A stretch of DNA of 64,000 nucleotides from Chelonoidis abingdonii (Eukaryota; Chordata; Testudines; Testudinidae), in assembly GCF_003597395.2 (NCBI RefSeq), contig NC_133776.1, positions 35,952,000 through 36,015,999 on the forward strand, in the 5' to 3' direction. The notes under the pieces are model-generated. The model was not told where the DNA came from. It did not search any database and saw only the letters and a program-made list of their open reading frames with translations. The translations under genes and the position numbers were made by a program. Position 1 is the first letter of the stretch. Each line of letters begins with the position of its first letter. This document shows, one piece after another, positions 39,501-48,188 of this stretch.

Positions 39501-42500
39501 CAAGAGCAAGGTGGGGAAAATTTACTGAAAGTTACAGACATGTTTGCCATGCAAGGATAAGTTGGCTCATTGATTTAGTAGCTCTCAAAGATGAAGCTAT
39601 AAACTAAAACATTAAGGCAACGGAAAGTTTTTTAGCATCAACAACTCAAATCATAAGTCAATAACCATAACCAGTATTAACATGGCAAAGCTGTAAGACA
39701 GCTCTCATCAATAAAGCAGCATTTAAATACAAGTGATATTAACAATGTGGCTCCCAAAACTCAACTAGTGAGCAAAAATACAAAGCTTTTAATCAGACTA
39801 CACAGTAATATAGCAAAATACCAAAATCTCATGACATAAATCTTTAATTTATAGCTGTACAAATTGCTGACAATGATACCTGAAACTACACAAAACTCTC
39901 CTGGTTTCATGAAAAACTCAAAATTCAAATCAGGTTTGACAAATTATTCTTCAGTATCTGAGAAAATTAAGCCCAGTTTTTAGCAAACCTGGAATGGTTT
40001 ATGGCTTTACATGAAAAATTGGAATTCTCAGTTGTGTGTGTTGCCAAACTAAAGAAGTAATACTGCATTGGCAGTTCTGGCTGGGTTTTGTTTTCAGATT
40101 TTAACTGTCTTTGAAACTCAGGGGGCTTGAAATCACATAGAATGAAACCAAAGAAAATGTTCACGTGGTTTTTTAAGAAGTGAAACCACCAAGGTTTTTT
40201 TGTGTGTCTTGTTTTTTTTACAATTCTATTAAGTCTTACCATGCTACAGGATTGACCCATTATAAAATATCCTTATTTTTCAACAAATAATACACTGAAG
40301 ACTTCACTGTCAATCTCTGACATTTGGTTGTGTGCTTAAGAAGCTGACTGAAGCCTCTGTACCTAAATAATAATCTGCTAGCATGCACCTGCTCTTCAAA
40401 ATTGGGATAGTTCTCATGTCTTTCACGTTGTGCACTGCAGGGATACCCAGTGAGAGTCTGGTATTACTGAAAGTGGGCAGAACCATCTTAAATCCATATT
40501 AATCAACATAGTTGAATTAAAACCAGGCAGATATGAAGGGAAAACTTTGAACATACGTTAATGGCAACCTGAGCTAGAAAAATCTTCCTTTTCAGCATCA
40601 GCCATGAACCACATTAAATATGAGAAATGTATTACATTTTGTGGTATATGCCATCTTACAAATCTGGAAAAATTTACCAGACACCTTCGGATGCTGTATG
40701 ATTGAAATATGACCATTTATATCATTGATATTCCCACTATTCTACAAATGCAACAACTCTTGTACAAAGGCTATCATGTAAGGTGTCCATGGAAAAGTTA
40801 TGATTTGCTAAATAAGATTATCCTGTTTAAAACCATGTATCATCACTGTATCTGAAGTTATGAATATTGGCTATGTTTCTGTATCTCAAATGTGTCAAGG
40901 TAGTTGACATCCAGTATAGCCAGCCCATTATAAATGAACTATTCAAGCTTGATGACCCATTAAGGATACTTCACTTTAACAATGGGCCATAGAAGAAACA
41001 ACCCTCCCAGTAAGCCTTCCTCCTATCGATGCCTCAGCCAGAATATGGGTAATGGCTACCTCTGGGAGTCATCAAAGCATGTAAGGACATGTGATATGCC
41101 CATGCGACCCCAGATTCCATCCTCAAAAAGATGCAGAATTCCACTTATTTGTCTCTCTCCCCCAACTAGCTAGTGAAAGGGAGAGCATTTCTCAAGCTAC
41201 ACCATCCTGAAAGGGGTAGAGGATGGAAAGAGTCTATACGTGCTTTGATGAGGCATACAAATCCCATACTGGACAATAAGGTGGTTAAGGATCTGCTCTG
41301 GGCTCAGGCAGCTCCACCTTGTCACTCTTGCTTGCACAGACTGGACGAAGAACTTAAAAGGGGAGCAGAGGAGCTCTCTTGTTGGCAGACAAGGGAAGCA
41401 AACAGATCTTCAGCCCTCAGCTCCTGAGGAAAGGGCTGACTGAACGCAAAAGCTTCCTAGACAACCATTGCCTGAAGGCCCCTCTCTGAACAAAGGGAGG
41501 ACCAGATTCTGATGAATCCTGAGAGGGAATTATTCCCCTCTGTTTCTTATTACCTCAGTTTATTTGCTTTTTGTTCATGGACTGCCCCAGAAGGGAAGAG
41601 ACTTGAAAGTGAACTGGCCAAAGGGCCAAGTAACAGGAAAAGGCATGACACTGCAGAGGCAGAGCAGCCATCAGCAGGAGACACCTAGCAGGTCGGGAGC
41701 AGCCACTCCCGGCCACAAGGAGTCAGTGGTGAATTCCATGACACTGCCCTCAATAACTTCTTGGCTGCTGAAAAGCAAGGTTACCACTCTCTTCCTCGTT
41801 CCTCCTCTCTCACCCTCCAAGTATTTTTGGGGTCATTCATCTTCCTTCCTTCATCTTTCTCAGACCCTGTTACTTAATTGAGAAGCAGTGTGAAATTCAA
41901 CAGAGCACCCAGCCCTGAACCCATACATTTTTCCTCTACCAGTCTGGCAAAAGTTGGGGTTTATGTCAGAGGGAGTAACATTATCTCTTCTCCTGTTAAT
42001 AAGCTCAGGTTAAGGGCTCATGTGGCTTCGCAGATAAATAATCTTGGCTATCGACCATAACTGTTTTTGAAGAGGGTAGGATAATTCTTCAGTAAGTGTG
42101 CTCTTTGCTCTCTGAAAATTTCAAAAAGGCAAATCTTTCAGGGATCCTTCCACCCCAAGGATCCTTATGTAAGACCTTCATCTCCTTTTTTTAAAATCAA
42201 ACCCAGTGTCTGAGTTTTCTAGTAACAGAATGAAATGGAAGAGTGGAGGTGAGCAAGCAGGATAGGTGTCAATTTGAATAAGACAAAAAAGTAATGCTAA
42301 TAAAAACTGCACTCCCCTTCTGCCTCTTAAAGTGCGTTGTCCATCCTTCTCAATAGTCTGCAATCTGAGTGTTATTTCTGGATCCATCACTCCTGGATTC
42401 TCAGGTGATGCTGTGGCATACAGTCCCTTTTTCATCTATATCCGGCCTAATTTGAGTCCATGTCTTTCTGAGATGGACCTTGCTCCAGTGATCTAAACCT

Positions 42501-45500
42501 TTGTAGCTTCAAGACTAGATTACTGAAATGCACTCTAACCAGCTACTACAAAACGTCTTGAGAGTGGAAGGCCATTTTGACCCCATAATACCAGTGCTCC
42601 GAGATCCACACTGGTTTATCTGTTCATTTGACTACAACTGGAGATGTTAGTTATAATGTAAAATCTCTAAGTGGCCTTGGAGGACATGATTACCTGAGAG
42701 ATCATCCCATTTTCCATGTCTCACAATAGGAGGGCTGCTGAGTTCTGGTTTTTAATTTTCACAATCAGTGGCAATGTTATTAGATGTCCATATTTCTTGA
42801 ACCCGCCTCCCTTGGAAATTCTTCAGATTCCAATATGGACAAGCTTCAGAAGACAACGTAAGAGCTATTTGTCTGGACAGGCTTTCGACTGATGTTTTAT
42901 AAAAGGAAATGGAGAACAGTTGTTAATATGCAAGGGGCTTCATTATGTTCTATTGATTTGTAATTAAATACAAAACTTGCAGATTCTTTGGACTGGGCAC
43001 TAATGTAAATTTACGTACATACACAGCATTTTTGACAAACTGAAAAATGGATTTATATTCATTAATTTGAATATGATTTCTAATTAATCAGGAAAGTTTC
43101 TCTGATTCATCATTATTTCCATGATAATAGGCAGACTCCGCCATGGGCTTACAGTCTGCTACAACTTGGCAATCGGCCCCACATGCCAGACAATATCATA
43201 TACAGCTGACAGATCCACAAGAACAGCACCAACTTTCTTGCCCTTCTTGAAGCCATCTTCAATGTCTTGTGTTAGGCGAATAATTTGAACTCGGGTTGTC
43301 TGAACACAGCCTGAACAAAGGGCACTTGTGGTTCAATAACCTTGCTAACTGCATCAGAATCAGGCTCTCCACAAGCTTATATGTGACACAAATGAGAGAT
43401 ATGTTGCTGATTATTCCCTCTTACCCTTGGTCAGGTTCAAGGTGGAAATAACGAACTGCAGTTTCATCTCGCAAGCTAGAGACAAAAAGTCAGCCAACTT
43501 AGGCATCTCCATAGCAGACTCCCAGAAGTATCTGTTCTGGCTCCTCTCCTTTTCAACATATATACTTACAACCTACCAACAACTAAAGCCAGTAGGTATA
43601 TGTACACAGATGACATCTGTCTTGTGGATGTTGGTAATTATCTACAGAATATAGATGGGTAACTTACCCAGGACATTAATTCTCTGGCCGTTGACCTTTG
43701 TCAGTGGAGTCTTAGATTAAGTGACTCTAAGATGATAGCCACAACCTTCCATCTGAACAATCACCTGGCCAATCAACTCCTTACTGCCTATGTTGAGGAT
43801 AGTCCACCTCATTTCCAGCCAGTTCCACCTCATTTCCAGCCAGACTTATTTAGGAGTCAATCTAGACCACAGTCTAACACACCAATCTCATCTACAACAC
43901 AAAGAAAAAGATCACCTCCCTAAACCCAGGAGGTGTTCACCATACTGCCTAAACCCAGGAACCTCCTGGGAAGTAGAGGCAAACGTTATACAAAGCTCAG
44001 TCCTAGTGCTGATATTCACTCCAGCAAAATATTTTGCAGTAGTTTAGGGCAGAAGTAGACATATGAGTCTTGTTTATTCAGAGCAGAACACAACCACCCA
44101 TATAATTAGTGGTTGCCTTAGCCACACATTAACTTCATGTGTGTTGGCTCATATAGCTCCTTAAAAGTGAAGACAAGAAACAGCATGGAGGGCTATGACA
44201 GATTAAAGCAACGTGCTGCACACAAGACTGAAAATAATTCCAATATGTACAAATACGCAATGCATACTTCCACAGGAAGATCTGCCTGTCTCCACGAGAA
44301 AACACCTACACCTGCAGTGACAATGACTAATTTCACGACATCCTTTTAAAATAGGCATTCATCACTCATGTCTAACGCTGCCAAAGCTCAGCTGAACAAT
44401 GGTATATCAGAGCCGACAGCTGTGTGACAGACTTGCAGCAACTCTGGGAGAGAGAGACAGGCATGCTGACTAATTTCATGAGGCCTTATACAGATCCAAT
44501 GGTTTGCGATCTGGGATGCAGATCCTAGACTAGGCTCAACAATTTGTGGCCTAAGACAGCCAGAATGGCTGCCACAACACAGAAATTTGACCTGGTCCAG
44601 TCTCCACAATGTGACCACCAAGCAGCAATGCAGATGGTCAAAAATGTGGTAGAGGAGCGCACCATCAGAAGACAGAAGCGTGAACTGCATACCTTGCTAC
44701 CCTCAATAATGCAACAGTTAGATGGCTGAACAATCTAGACATTGACTTGCGAGACATACAAAAGAAGTAGGAAGGTTTTTGCAATAATGTCAAAGAAGTG
44801 GTAAACTAGTTTTACAATTTAATTAGCACACGAAAACTGCATTCACTGACAGTAAAATTGTGCCAGGAGAAATCCCATCCATCCATCACCTTAAAAGCAT
44901 GGAAGAAAGAAATTAAGGGGGGAAATCTGTGCATTCTTTTCCATCTTCATATTGCATATCCCACAGATAACATTCTATCGCCCCATAAGACTTTCAATTC
45001 CATCTCCAAGATACCCCAAAACAATCCGTATCCCAATTTCAAATGTGCACTTTAAAGCAAAATCTTAAGAGTGATCTCATATGTTTTTATATCAATTATA
45101 TCAATAGATTAGCACATATGGATTCAGGAAGTTTTCTGCCTTAACACTTCTGGAGTCACTGCTAAGATTTTGCATTAGGATACAAGTTTGAGGAAGTTGG
45201 TGATTGTGATGATTGACATTATGATTTACATATTATATTTTTAAATAAAAATCTGTTTTAAAGTGGTCTTCTCATGGTGTGAATCACATGCAACCATACC
45301 ATTCCCCCACACAGATCAGCAGCAAGGTTTGAAATCCCTGACCTTCAAGAGTGCTAAATTAGATCCTTACTATTTGAGCTACAGGAGTAATTGCTAGTCC
45401 CTTTCCAGATCAGCCACTGTAGAAGGACTTGACACATATTCAGAGTGGATGCCACAACTATTTTATTATTCAGCAGTAGAATATTGGTAATCAGGAAACT

Positions 45501-48102
45501 AGATTCTATCCTATACTCAGGGAGAGGAGTGTGAGTAATATAGTGGTTAGAAATAGTACAGTAGTTTAGACACAATGAAATGCAGTATAGTGCAATGATA
45601 AGATTTGGGTTGGTCAAGTTAGAAAGCTTGACTCTATGCCTGCAATGACCTTGCACGAGCTCTCTGCCAATTTAGTTAAAAATTGTGGGTGGTGCAGGAA
45701 TGTTCAGTACTTCTTCCCTGTCTCCTAGATTGGGGCTCATGCAGTCATCAATAGTAAGGGTAGTAAATTGCACAGGAATGTAAACATCACTATGAGTGGA
45801 GATTTAAATTCTCAGTTTCCTCCTTTCCAGCTCAGGGAACTGTTCCTAAACTATCATACCATTTGATTTGGGAGTGTTTTGTTGTGTGTCTCATGTTTTT
45901 AACCACCCCCTGAAACACGTGATGGTGCTCACAGACTGGTAATAAAATTAAAATTTGGTGGGTTTATCATTTTCCATTATGATTAAGAAGTTACAAAATA
46001 CACTATTACCTAACACTGTTGACATATAACTGATTTTCAGGAAATCTGCACAAAAGGGAGAGGAAGAAGATTCTAAACCAAGAAAGGGATGGGATGGGTT
46101 GGGAGGATTGAGCACAGGGTAGAATGGAGTCATGTGGCCAGTGAGGTTGTGGTTTAATTGGTGTAGGGTTTGGGAGAAAATCGGATAAGAGACAGATGTG
46201 GAAGAAGAGGAGACTGGCATTAGGAGTGAACTGTTAAAAAGTGACAGATTGATAAATATTTGTTTTACCTGCCAGGCCCTTTCAGGCAATATATCCCAGT
46301 TTTTCAATTGAATGGGAAAATAAAGAGCGTATTCCTTCTTTTTCCCAACCAATCTTTGTTCTTTTCAACCAAAACACTTCTCAGTAACCTTCCCACAAGC
46401 AAGGTGTCCCGTTTTTTTTCCTTTGACAAGCATGATCAACCTACAAGGTGTGGAGGAGAGAGATGCAGATTGCTACCTGCAACTCCACTGTTTATTTTGA
46501 GTACCAGACATCATTGCTCATGTGGCACAATGTATACATAGCTAAATGGATCCAAAAACGTGTATGTGACTTGAGAATGATCTAATCAACTTACCCTGGG
46601 GAACATAAATGAATGGCCACAAGCTCCAGCCAACAAGCATATCTGCTGGATACAGGAATTCCCATGATGTTGCTGGTCCCTCCTGGGTGATAATGATTGT
46701 TAAGGACTTTCAAAGCAAATAATACTCCTAAAAACAAAACAAAACAAAACAAAAAAAGCACACCAAGAAAGAAATAGCTGAGTTCAGATGATGTGAAAAA
46801 CTCAACTGCAAAACAAACAAAAATGGCTGAAAACATCTGGGGTGTTTTGAGGAATCCCTGAACTTGGGGACAAGTATACTCAGTGAACTGAGAAATGAAA
46901 CTGGACAAAAGCCAAAAATAAATGATTGTGTCTGATTAGCCAAAGATATTACAGAAAGTTAAGTAGCCTGGGCTGGTAGAAAAATCTGAGCAGCAGCAAA
47001 AGATAGAAAATGAACCTTTGGTCAGAAAATAAGTAGGAAGGGTTCTAGAGAGAACTGAGACACTGGCTTTTTGAATAAAGAGAGAGTGGAGTTTTTCTTC
47101 CACAGCTAGTATCTTTGAGGACTAAATCTAAAAGCTAGTGGAGTTCTCAGTCTGCCCTGCGTTGAAAGCACAAGACCCCAAGAGTGGCAATCTTAAGATT
47201 ACAAGTATTCTGTAGAAATATTTTTATTAAATATTTGCTGCTGACTTTGATTTGGACAAACTGTGAACTTAAATATATAATAGAAAATGAAAATTATTCA
47301 CACTACAATAACTGTAATTCGACAAAACATGTTGCCCATATATATCCCACTCTTGGTGTGCACGCACTGCATGCATTCAAGTTTAGATTCTTTTGGCCAG
47401 CAGTGTACATTGTGGCTGTACCTCTGTACTGAGAGTCCTCATGCCTCCACCCAGAAAATCTAAATTCAAGTGCATGCGCACACATGCACCAAGAGTGGAG
47501 TATATACATATATATGAACAAGCACTCAAAGAAGTCATGATGCATATTACCTGTTCCAATCCATGTTCATTAGAGAAACATTTCCATTTTCTATATTATA
47601 AAATATTACTATACAGAATCTATAACTGTGCAGTTCAATAAATTAACCTGTATCTCCTGCATACCTTACCTGAAAAGCCAACAGCGCAATTCATTTTGTA
47701 TGAAGGGTCATTCAGAAGTTCTGCAAGTGCAAATTCCAACACCATGTACACAATGCCAATCAGCACTGAAAATACTGCAATTATATACCCAAACAATACG
47801 CTTCCAAGCTTACGTTCCAACTTTATCCCCTTCCAAAGCAAGGAGACCATGTTAAAATATAAATGCCAATCATCTGCATGGTGAACTGGAGCAAGCAGCA
47901 AACGCTGCCAGTCTTTCCGGTAATAACCTTGGTCTACACTGATACACACTTTCAGCAGTGGTTTCAGAGGTTTCAAAAAAACAAAAACATTCAGGGCTAG
48001 GATCCCAAGTGTTACAGGTGGAATGTTTTCAAGCCCAACTTGAAAGACTTGAGAAAGTAGCAAGATTAGTCCAACATCTATTCCCCTCCGTCTTCGCTGC
48101 AT
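18465..48102 (-). CDS. RHBDD1: RHBDD1 (RHBDL4) rhomboid protease, five exons, 3' end missing
   Basis: ER-membrane rhomboid serine protease that cleaves membrane proteins in the lipid bilayer and works with ubiquitin and VCP/p97 in ER-associated degradation (family knowledge). Five exons on the minus strand join in phase with GT-AG sites: 48102-47670, 46727-46595, 31634-31546, 29819-29769, 18584-18465. They give 275 residues plus one base of the next codon. Visible: hydrophobic segments near 10-20, 30-43, 103-130, 141-153, 175-187 and 193-205; the GFSG motif with Ser144 formed at the exon 2/3 junction; GHLAG with His195; and a ubiquitin-interacting motif at 258-275. Ser144 and His195 fall at the same numbers as in human RHBDL4, which argues that no exon is missing between them. 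The human protein is about 315 residues, so roughly 40 C-terminal residues, including the VCP-binding segment, are absent here. No frameshift or stop was seen. Confidence 0.95.
19406..21845 (+). mobile_element. hAT DNA transposon, near full length, decayed
   Basis: It starts caggggtcagcaacctatgg and ends ctgaaaggtagccacccc, the diverged inverted terminus of a hAT element. A broken transposase lies between. An 8-bp target duplication is not clear (gactaatc / cctagttc). The right end closely matches a fragment at 63823-63867 on the opposite strand, so this family is repeated in the window. Confidence 0.75.
19828..21567 (+). pseudogene. hAT transposase pseudogene
   Basis: Probable start MLAPKKAKLDVRSFQLSW (19828). 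Domains in order: BED-like zinc finger (CAFCCE, then YFEMKHKK), RNase H-like core with VAVDESVD near 20370 and VTTDGAPAMVG near 20558, the C-x2-H segment CIIHQENLYAK near 20650 in another frame, ITAHLKELKLCLQG near 20920, and a C-terminal hAT dimerisation region (FGSTYLCEQVFLHMKSVL, 21450-21505). Stops at 20083 and 20348 and frame changes break it. The closest known relatives are the ZBED5/GTF2IRD2/FAM200-type hAT family, by layout only. Confidence 0.75.
22060..23275. mobile_element. DIRS-type inverted-repeat element, internally deleted
   Basis: Left end (22085-22300: ttcttcttcaagatgtattg, ccattccatgctagatgtgt, cctcagtggtatccactgag, ctctcagttacttcttgcca) and right end (23080-23260), read backwards, carry the same landmarks: ccatgctagatgtgtgc, cctcagtggtatccgtggg and ctctcagttcctcctta. 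It is the same family as the ends at 2255-5010, but the interior (about 780 bp) has no polymerase remains and holds a small MITE at 22521-22632. Confidence 0.65.
22521..22632. mobile_element. Palindromic hAT-like MITE, 112 bp, perfect target duplication
   Basis: taaggctttggagcgg at one end and ctccaaagccctg at the other, with a largely self-complementary interior (ggagctgcagg, tttttgcctggagct). The 8-bp duplication gtaaatgg is exact on both sides (22513-22520, 22633-22640). A diverged copy lies at 34852-34950 in reverse orientation. Confidence 0.8.
23272..23312. repeat. A-rich (CAAAA)n tract
   Basis: Run of aaaaaaaac, aaaaacaaaaac and aaacaaacaaac units at the right edge of the DIRS-type element. 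Confidence 0.7.
23440..24720 (+). mobile_element. Probable retroviral-type solo LTR
   Basis: About 1.3 kb without coding sequence. It begins near gtgtgacactaagctc, has gattatcctgttcgtatg early and a polyadenylation-type signal (taataaacttgttttg, 24275-24290) in the second half. The early part is shared with 40700-40900. No pol sequence flanks it, so it would be a solo LTR. The family name is not known to me. Confidence 0.45.
24940..25150 (+). repeat. Dispersed retroelement tail with internal inverted module
   Basis: Same family as 8585-8750 (ggaccaacttctg, ggtgaaagacaagctttt, then taatatcttgggaccagtac and ggctatgacacc). Within it acttctgctggtgaaagac (near 24978) is followed about 70 bp later by the reverse complement module (gcttgtctctctcatcaaca, near 25053). 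Confidence 0.5.
27730..27907. mobile_element. hAT MITE, 178 bp
   Basis: Left end caggggttctcaaac and right end gtttgagaaccactg form the CAGNGGTTCTCAAAC inverted repeat. Flanks cactacaa and cattacga agree at 6 of 8 positions, a worn target duplication. Confidence 0.7.
29769..29819 (-). CDS. RHBDD1: RHBDD1 short exon, residues 219-235
   Basis: 51 nt exon encoding G-GFSYFNDSARQRDYNS, the start of the cytosolic tail. The acceptor is ttcctggtag, the donor GTGAGC at 29768, and it is phase 1 on both sides, so skipping it would keep the frame. Human RHBDL4 has a longer Gly/Ser/Tyr-rich segment here, so the linker between the protease core and the ubiquitin-binding tail looks shortened in this species or isoform. 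Assignment rests on GGFS at the correct place, splice signals and phase; similarity elsewhere is weak. Confidence 0.85.
29820..31545 (-). other. RHBDD1: RHBDD1 intron, 1726 bp
   Basis: GTACAT to TAG. AT-rich. A 105-codon open frame on the minus strand at 30062-30376 resembles no family I know. A fragment near 30975-31085 has the 'gtcagtgggactact ... ggactgggccc' pattern of an old dispersed amniote repeat. Confidence 0.8.
31546..31634 (-). CDS. RHBDD1: RHBDD1 exon, residues 190-218 with catalytic His195
   Basis: 89 nt exon translating to TSFAGHLAGILVGLMYTMGP followed by LKMLMKATA. GHLAG carries the catalytic histidine at residue 195, within a glycine-rich transmembrane helix that pairs with the Ser144 helix. 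The acceptor is tctcctag (AG at 31636-31635) and the donor is GTACAT at 31545. It enters with one base to complete Gly189 and leaves with one base of Gly219. It is too short to stand out as an ORF and was found by following the protein family. Confidence 0.94.
32440..33545 (+). mobile_element. CR1 LINE 3' part, interrupted by a MITE
   Basis: CR1 ORF2 C-terminal and 3' region on the plus strand: agaaaaggatctaggg, [MITE], ttattaaagtggatcagaag, tgctggagtactgtctccag, aggttagaagaactaggcaa, ending ctagctctattactatgatt, the characteristic CR1 3' end. Stops interrupt the frame. One 70-codon open piece (32976-33188) is part of it. Confidence 0.75.
32498..32869. mobile_element. hAT MITE inserted in CR1
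   Basis: Left end cagtagtccccaaac and right end gtttggagattatta form a diverged hAT terminus. The CR1 sequence resumes directly after it (gggggttattaaagtgg). The interior is GC-rich (cccaccatgccccccg). Confidence 0.6.
34050..34500 (+). repeat. Possible LTR fragment
   Basis: Contains a polyadenylation-type context (agtgttaaataaagttgtga followed by cctgctgcttaaatcc) like the R/U5 region of retroviral-type LTRs. No primer site or coding region is visible; weak call. Confidence 0.3.
34852..34950. mobile_element. Palindromic hAT-like MITE, second copy
   Basis: Reverse-orientation relative of 22521-22632: gctccaggcaaaaacctgca in the middle and ttccaaagccctg at the end. No exact target duplication remains (gggggtgg / ggtgggat). 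Confidence 0.6.
35040..36175 (+). mobile_element. Probable LTR split by a Harbinger-type MITE
   Basis: The left piece (35040-35390) includes a polyadenylation-type signal, gttaataaacataggttaga (35291-35310), followed by tttcactgtgtaag. The right piece (36082-36175) continues after the MITE with gaacagggcaaaggtggtta. Assigned as LTR from the composition and aataaa placement; family unknown. Confidence 0.4.
35391..36078. mobile_element. Harbinger-type MITE, TTA target duplication
   Basis: Left end gggtatgtctacacttg and right end read backwards ggccatgtctacacttg (15 of 17 match). TTA lies on both sides (35388-35390, 36079-36081). 688 bp, no transposase. The short open frames inside (35336-35602 and 35772-36014) are chance. 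Confidence 0.8.
36291..36359. repeat. 9-bp minisatellite within a direct repeat
   Basis: Four tandem units of ccatataat at 36315-36350, flanked by two copies of ccatataacaaattttt (36291 and 36343). Confidence 0.75.
37021..37056. repeat. T tract and (ATT)n microsatellite
   Basis: tttttttattaattatt followed by about six further att triplets. Confidence 0.8.
37288..37869. mobile_element. hAT MITE, 582 bp, with target duplication
   Basis: Left end cagagtttttcaaactgtgg; right end gcaaactgctg. Flanks ctctaaaa (37280-37287) and ctctaaag (37870-37877) agree at 7 of 8. The GC-rich interior gives a spurious 116-codon frame (37098-37448). Confidence 0.75.
38720..38885 (+). repeat. L2/L3-like LINE 3' tail
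   Basis: actagattataagtacttca, gggcacaaagtg, tatagcaccttgcacaa, gactggggaccccag and a taataataaat tail: the order found at the 3' end of L2/L3-type LINEs. Confidence 0.55.
40650..41520 (+). mobile_element. Probable LTR fragment related to 23440-24720
   Basis: Shares aaaagttatgatttgcta, ataagattatcctgtt and tgtatctgaagtt with the LTR at 23440. The 3' part differs or is truncated. The open frames at 40982-41427 have no recognisable domain. Confidence 0.4.
42440..42745 (+). pseudogene. LINE ORF2 C-terminal remnant
   Basis: Pattern of a non-LTR RT C-terminus in shifting frames: ttcaagactagattactg (Ser-Arg-Leu-Asp-Tyr type), accccataataccagtgctc (Pro-Val-Leu), gatccacactggttt (His-Trp-Phe), then tggccttggaggaca and tacctgagagatc. 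Heavily mutated. Confidence 0.5.
43140..44830 (+). mobile_element. LINE copy with inverted 5' segment (twin priming)
   Basis: Two oppositely oriented halves of one reverse transcriptase. On the minus strand, 43410-43150: SNISLICVTYKLVESLILMQ, then LTQDIEDGFKKGKKVGAVLV and DLSAVYDIVWH (RT motif A with its Asp). On the plus strand from 43427: VRFKVEITNCS, then YMYTDDICLVDVG (motif C) at about 43595, YLGVNLDHSLTHQSH, and the C-terminal Cys/His-type end near 44620-44760 (CDHQAAMQMVKNVVEE). The 5' part is therefore flipped relative to the 3' part. Frames are interrupted by stops; jockey/CR1-like superfamily by motif spacing. Confidence 0.7.
45310..45560. repeat. tRNA-derived SINE-like fragment
   Basis: aatcaggaaactagattcta followed by gagaggagtgtgag, atatagtggttagaaa resembles the 'gggagtcaggactcctgggttct ... 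tagtggttagagc' type of tRNA-derived repeats. A B-box-like ggtttgaaatccc lies at 45327. Diverged. Confidence 0.35.
46595..46727 (-). CDS. RHBDD1: RHBDD1 exon, residues 145-189
   Basis: 133 nt, entering at phase 1 and leaving with two bases of a Gly codon. It completes GFSG with GVLFALKVLNNHY and continues through a conserved Tyr-Ala-Cys-Trp and the ELVAIHL membrane segment. The acceptor TAG is at 46730-46728 and the donor GTAAGT at 46594-46589. The upstream pyrimidine tract is made entirely of GTTTT repeats (see the separate repeat entry). Reading on without splicing hits TAA immediately after the donor G, which confirms the exon end. Confidence 0.95.
46731..46757. repeat. (AAAAC)n microsatellite abutting an RHBDD1 acceptor
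   Basis: Plus strand aaaac x4 then an A run. On the gene strand this is T-rich GTTTT repeated directly before TAG|exon, so it serves as the pyrimidine tract. Confidence 0.9.
47347..47498. repeat. Foldback hairpin (inverted repeat), about 50-bp arms
   Basis: Left arm ccactcttggtgtgcacgca, then ttcaagtttagattcttttgg (47347-47396). The right arm (47451-47498) read backwards is ccactcttggtgcatgtgtg, then gaatttagattttctgg. The 54-bp spacer is gccagcagtgtacattg and onward. Flanked by TATA-rich sequence. Likely a MITE. Confidence 0.75.
47670..48102 (-). CDS. RHBDD1: RHBDD1 first coding exon (residues 1-144)
   Basis: Encodes the N-terminus through catalytic Ser144. The protein begins MQRRRRGIDVGLILLLSQ. 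The ATG is at 48102-48100. Six bases upstream in the same frame is a GTG, but an in-frame TAA lies at 48114-48112, and the family begins with MQRR, so the ATG is the start. It contains the HHADDWHLYFNM segment (residues 74-85) typical of RHBDL4 and a long hydrophobic stretch at about 103-130. The exon ends inside the Gly145 codon (TCA G) with donor GTAAGG at 47669. Coding length is 433 nt (144 codons plus 1). Reading on past the donor gives ten unrelated residues and a stop. Confidence 0.96.
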
Positions 48103-48188
48103 AATCACTTCTTATTCTGAGAAACTATAGGATTGTTCCAATTTCCAGTCTATTGTTGGAATCCAGAAATACACAAGGTTAGGAAATT
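48103..48188 (-). other. RHBDD1: RHBDD1 5'UTR part of exon 2 with splice acceptor
   Basis: A clean acceptor (ttatttttctttcag) ends at 48189, giving 86 nt of 5'UTR before the ATG. The gene therefore has at least one upstream noncoding exon. The in-frame TAA at 48114-48112 closes the reading frame just ahead of the start codon. Confidence 0.75.

Larger units (their letters stand above)
31635..46594 (-). other. RHBDD1: RHBDD1 intron, about 15 kb
   Basis: GTAAGT to TAG, 14960 bp. It carries CR1, LTR, Harbinger, hAT MITE, L2-like and LINE copies listed separately. 31900-32430, 33550-34050, 36180-37280, 37880-38700, 38890-40640 and 44830-45300 hold no gene or repeat I can name, apart from low-complexity A, T and AAT tracts. 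Confidence 0.85.
46728..47669 (-). other. RHBDD1: RHBDD1 intron between exons 2 and 3 (942 bp)
   Basis: GTAAGG to TAG. It holds a strong inverted-repeat hairpin at 47347-47498, and its last bases form a GTTTT microsatellite at the acceptor. Nothing else is recognised. Confidence 0.9.

Noticed and set aside
47628..47884. Plus-strand frames opposite the RHBDD1 start exon
   Set aside because: Antisense shadows of a confirmed exon.
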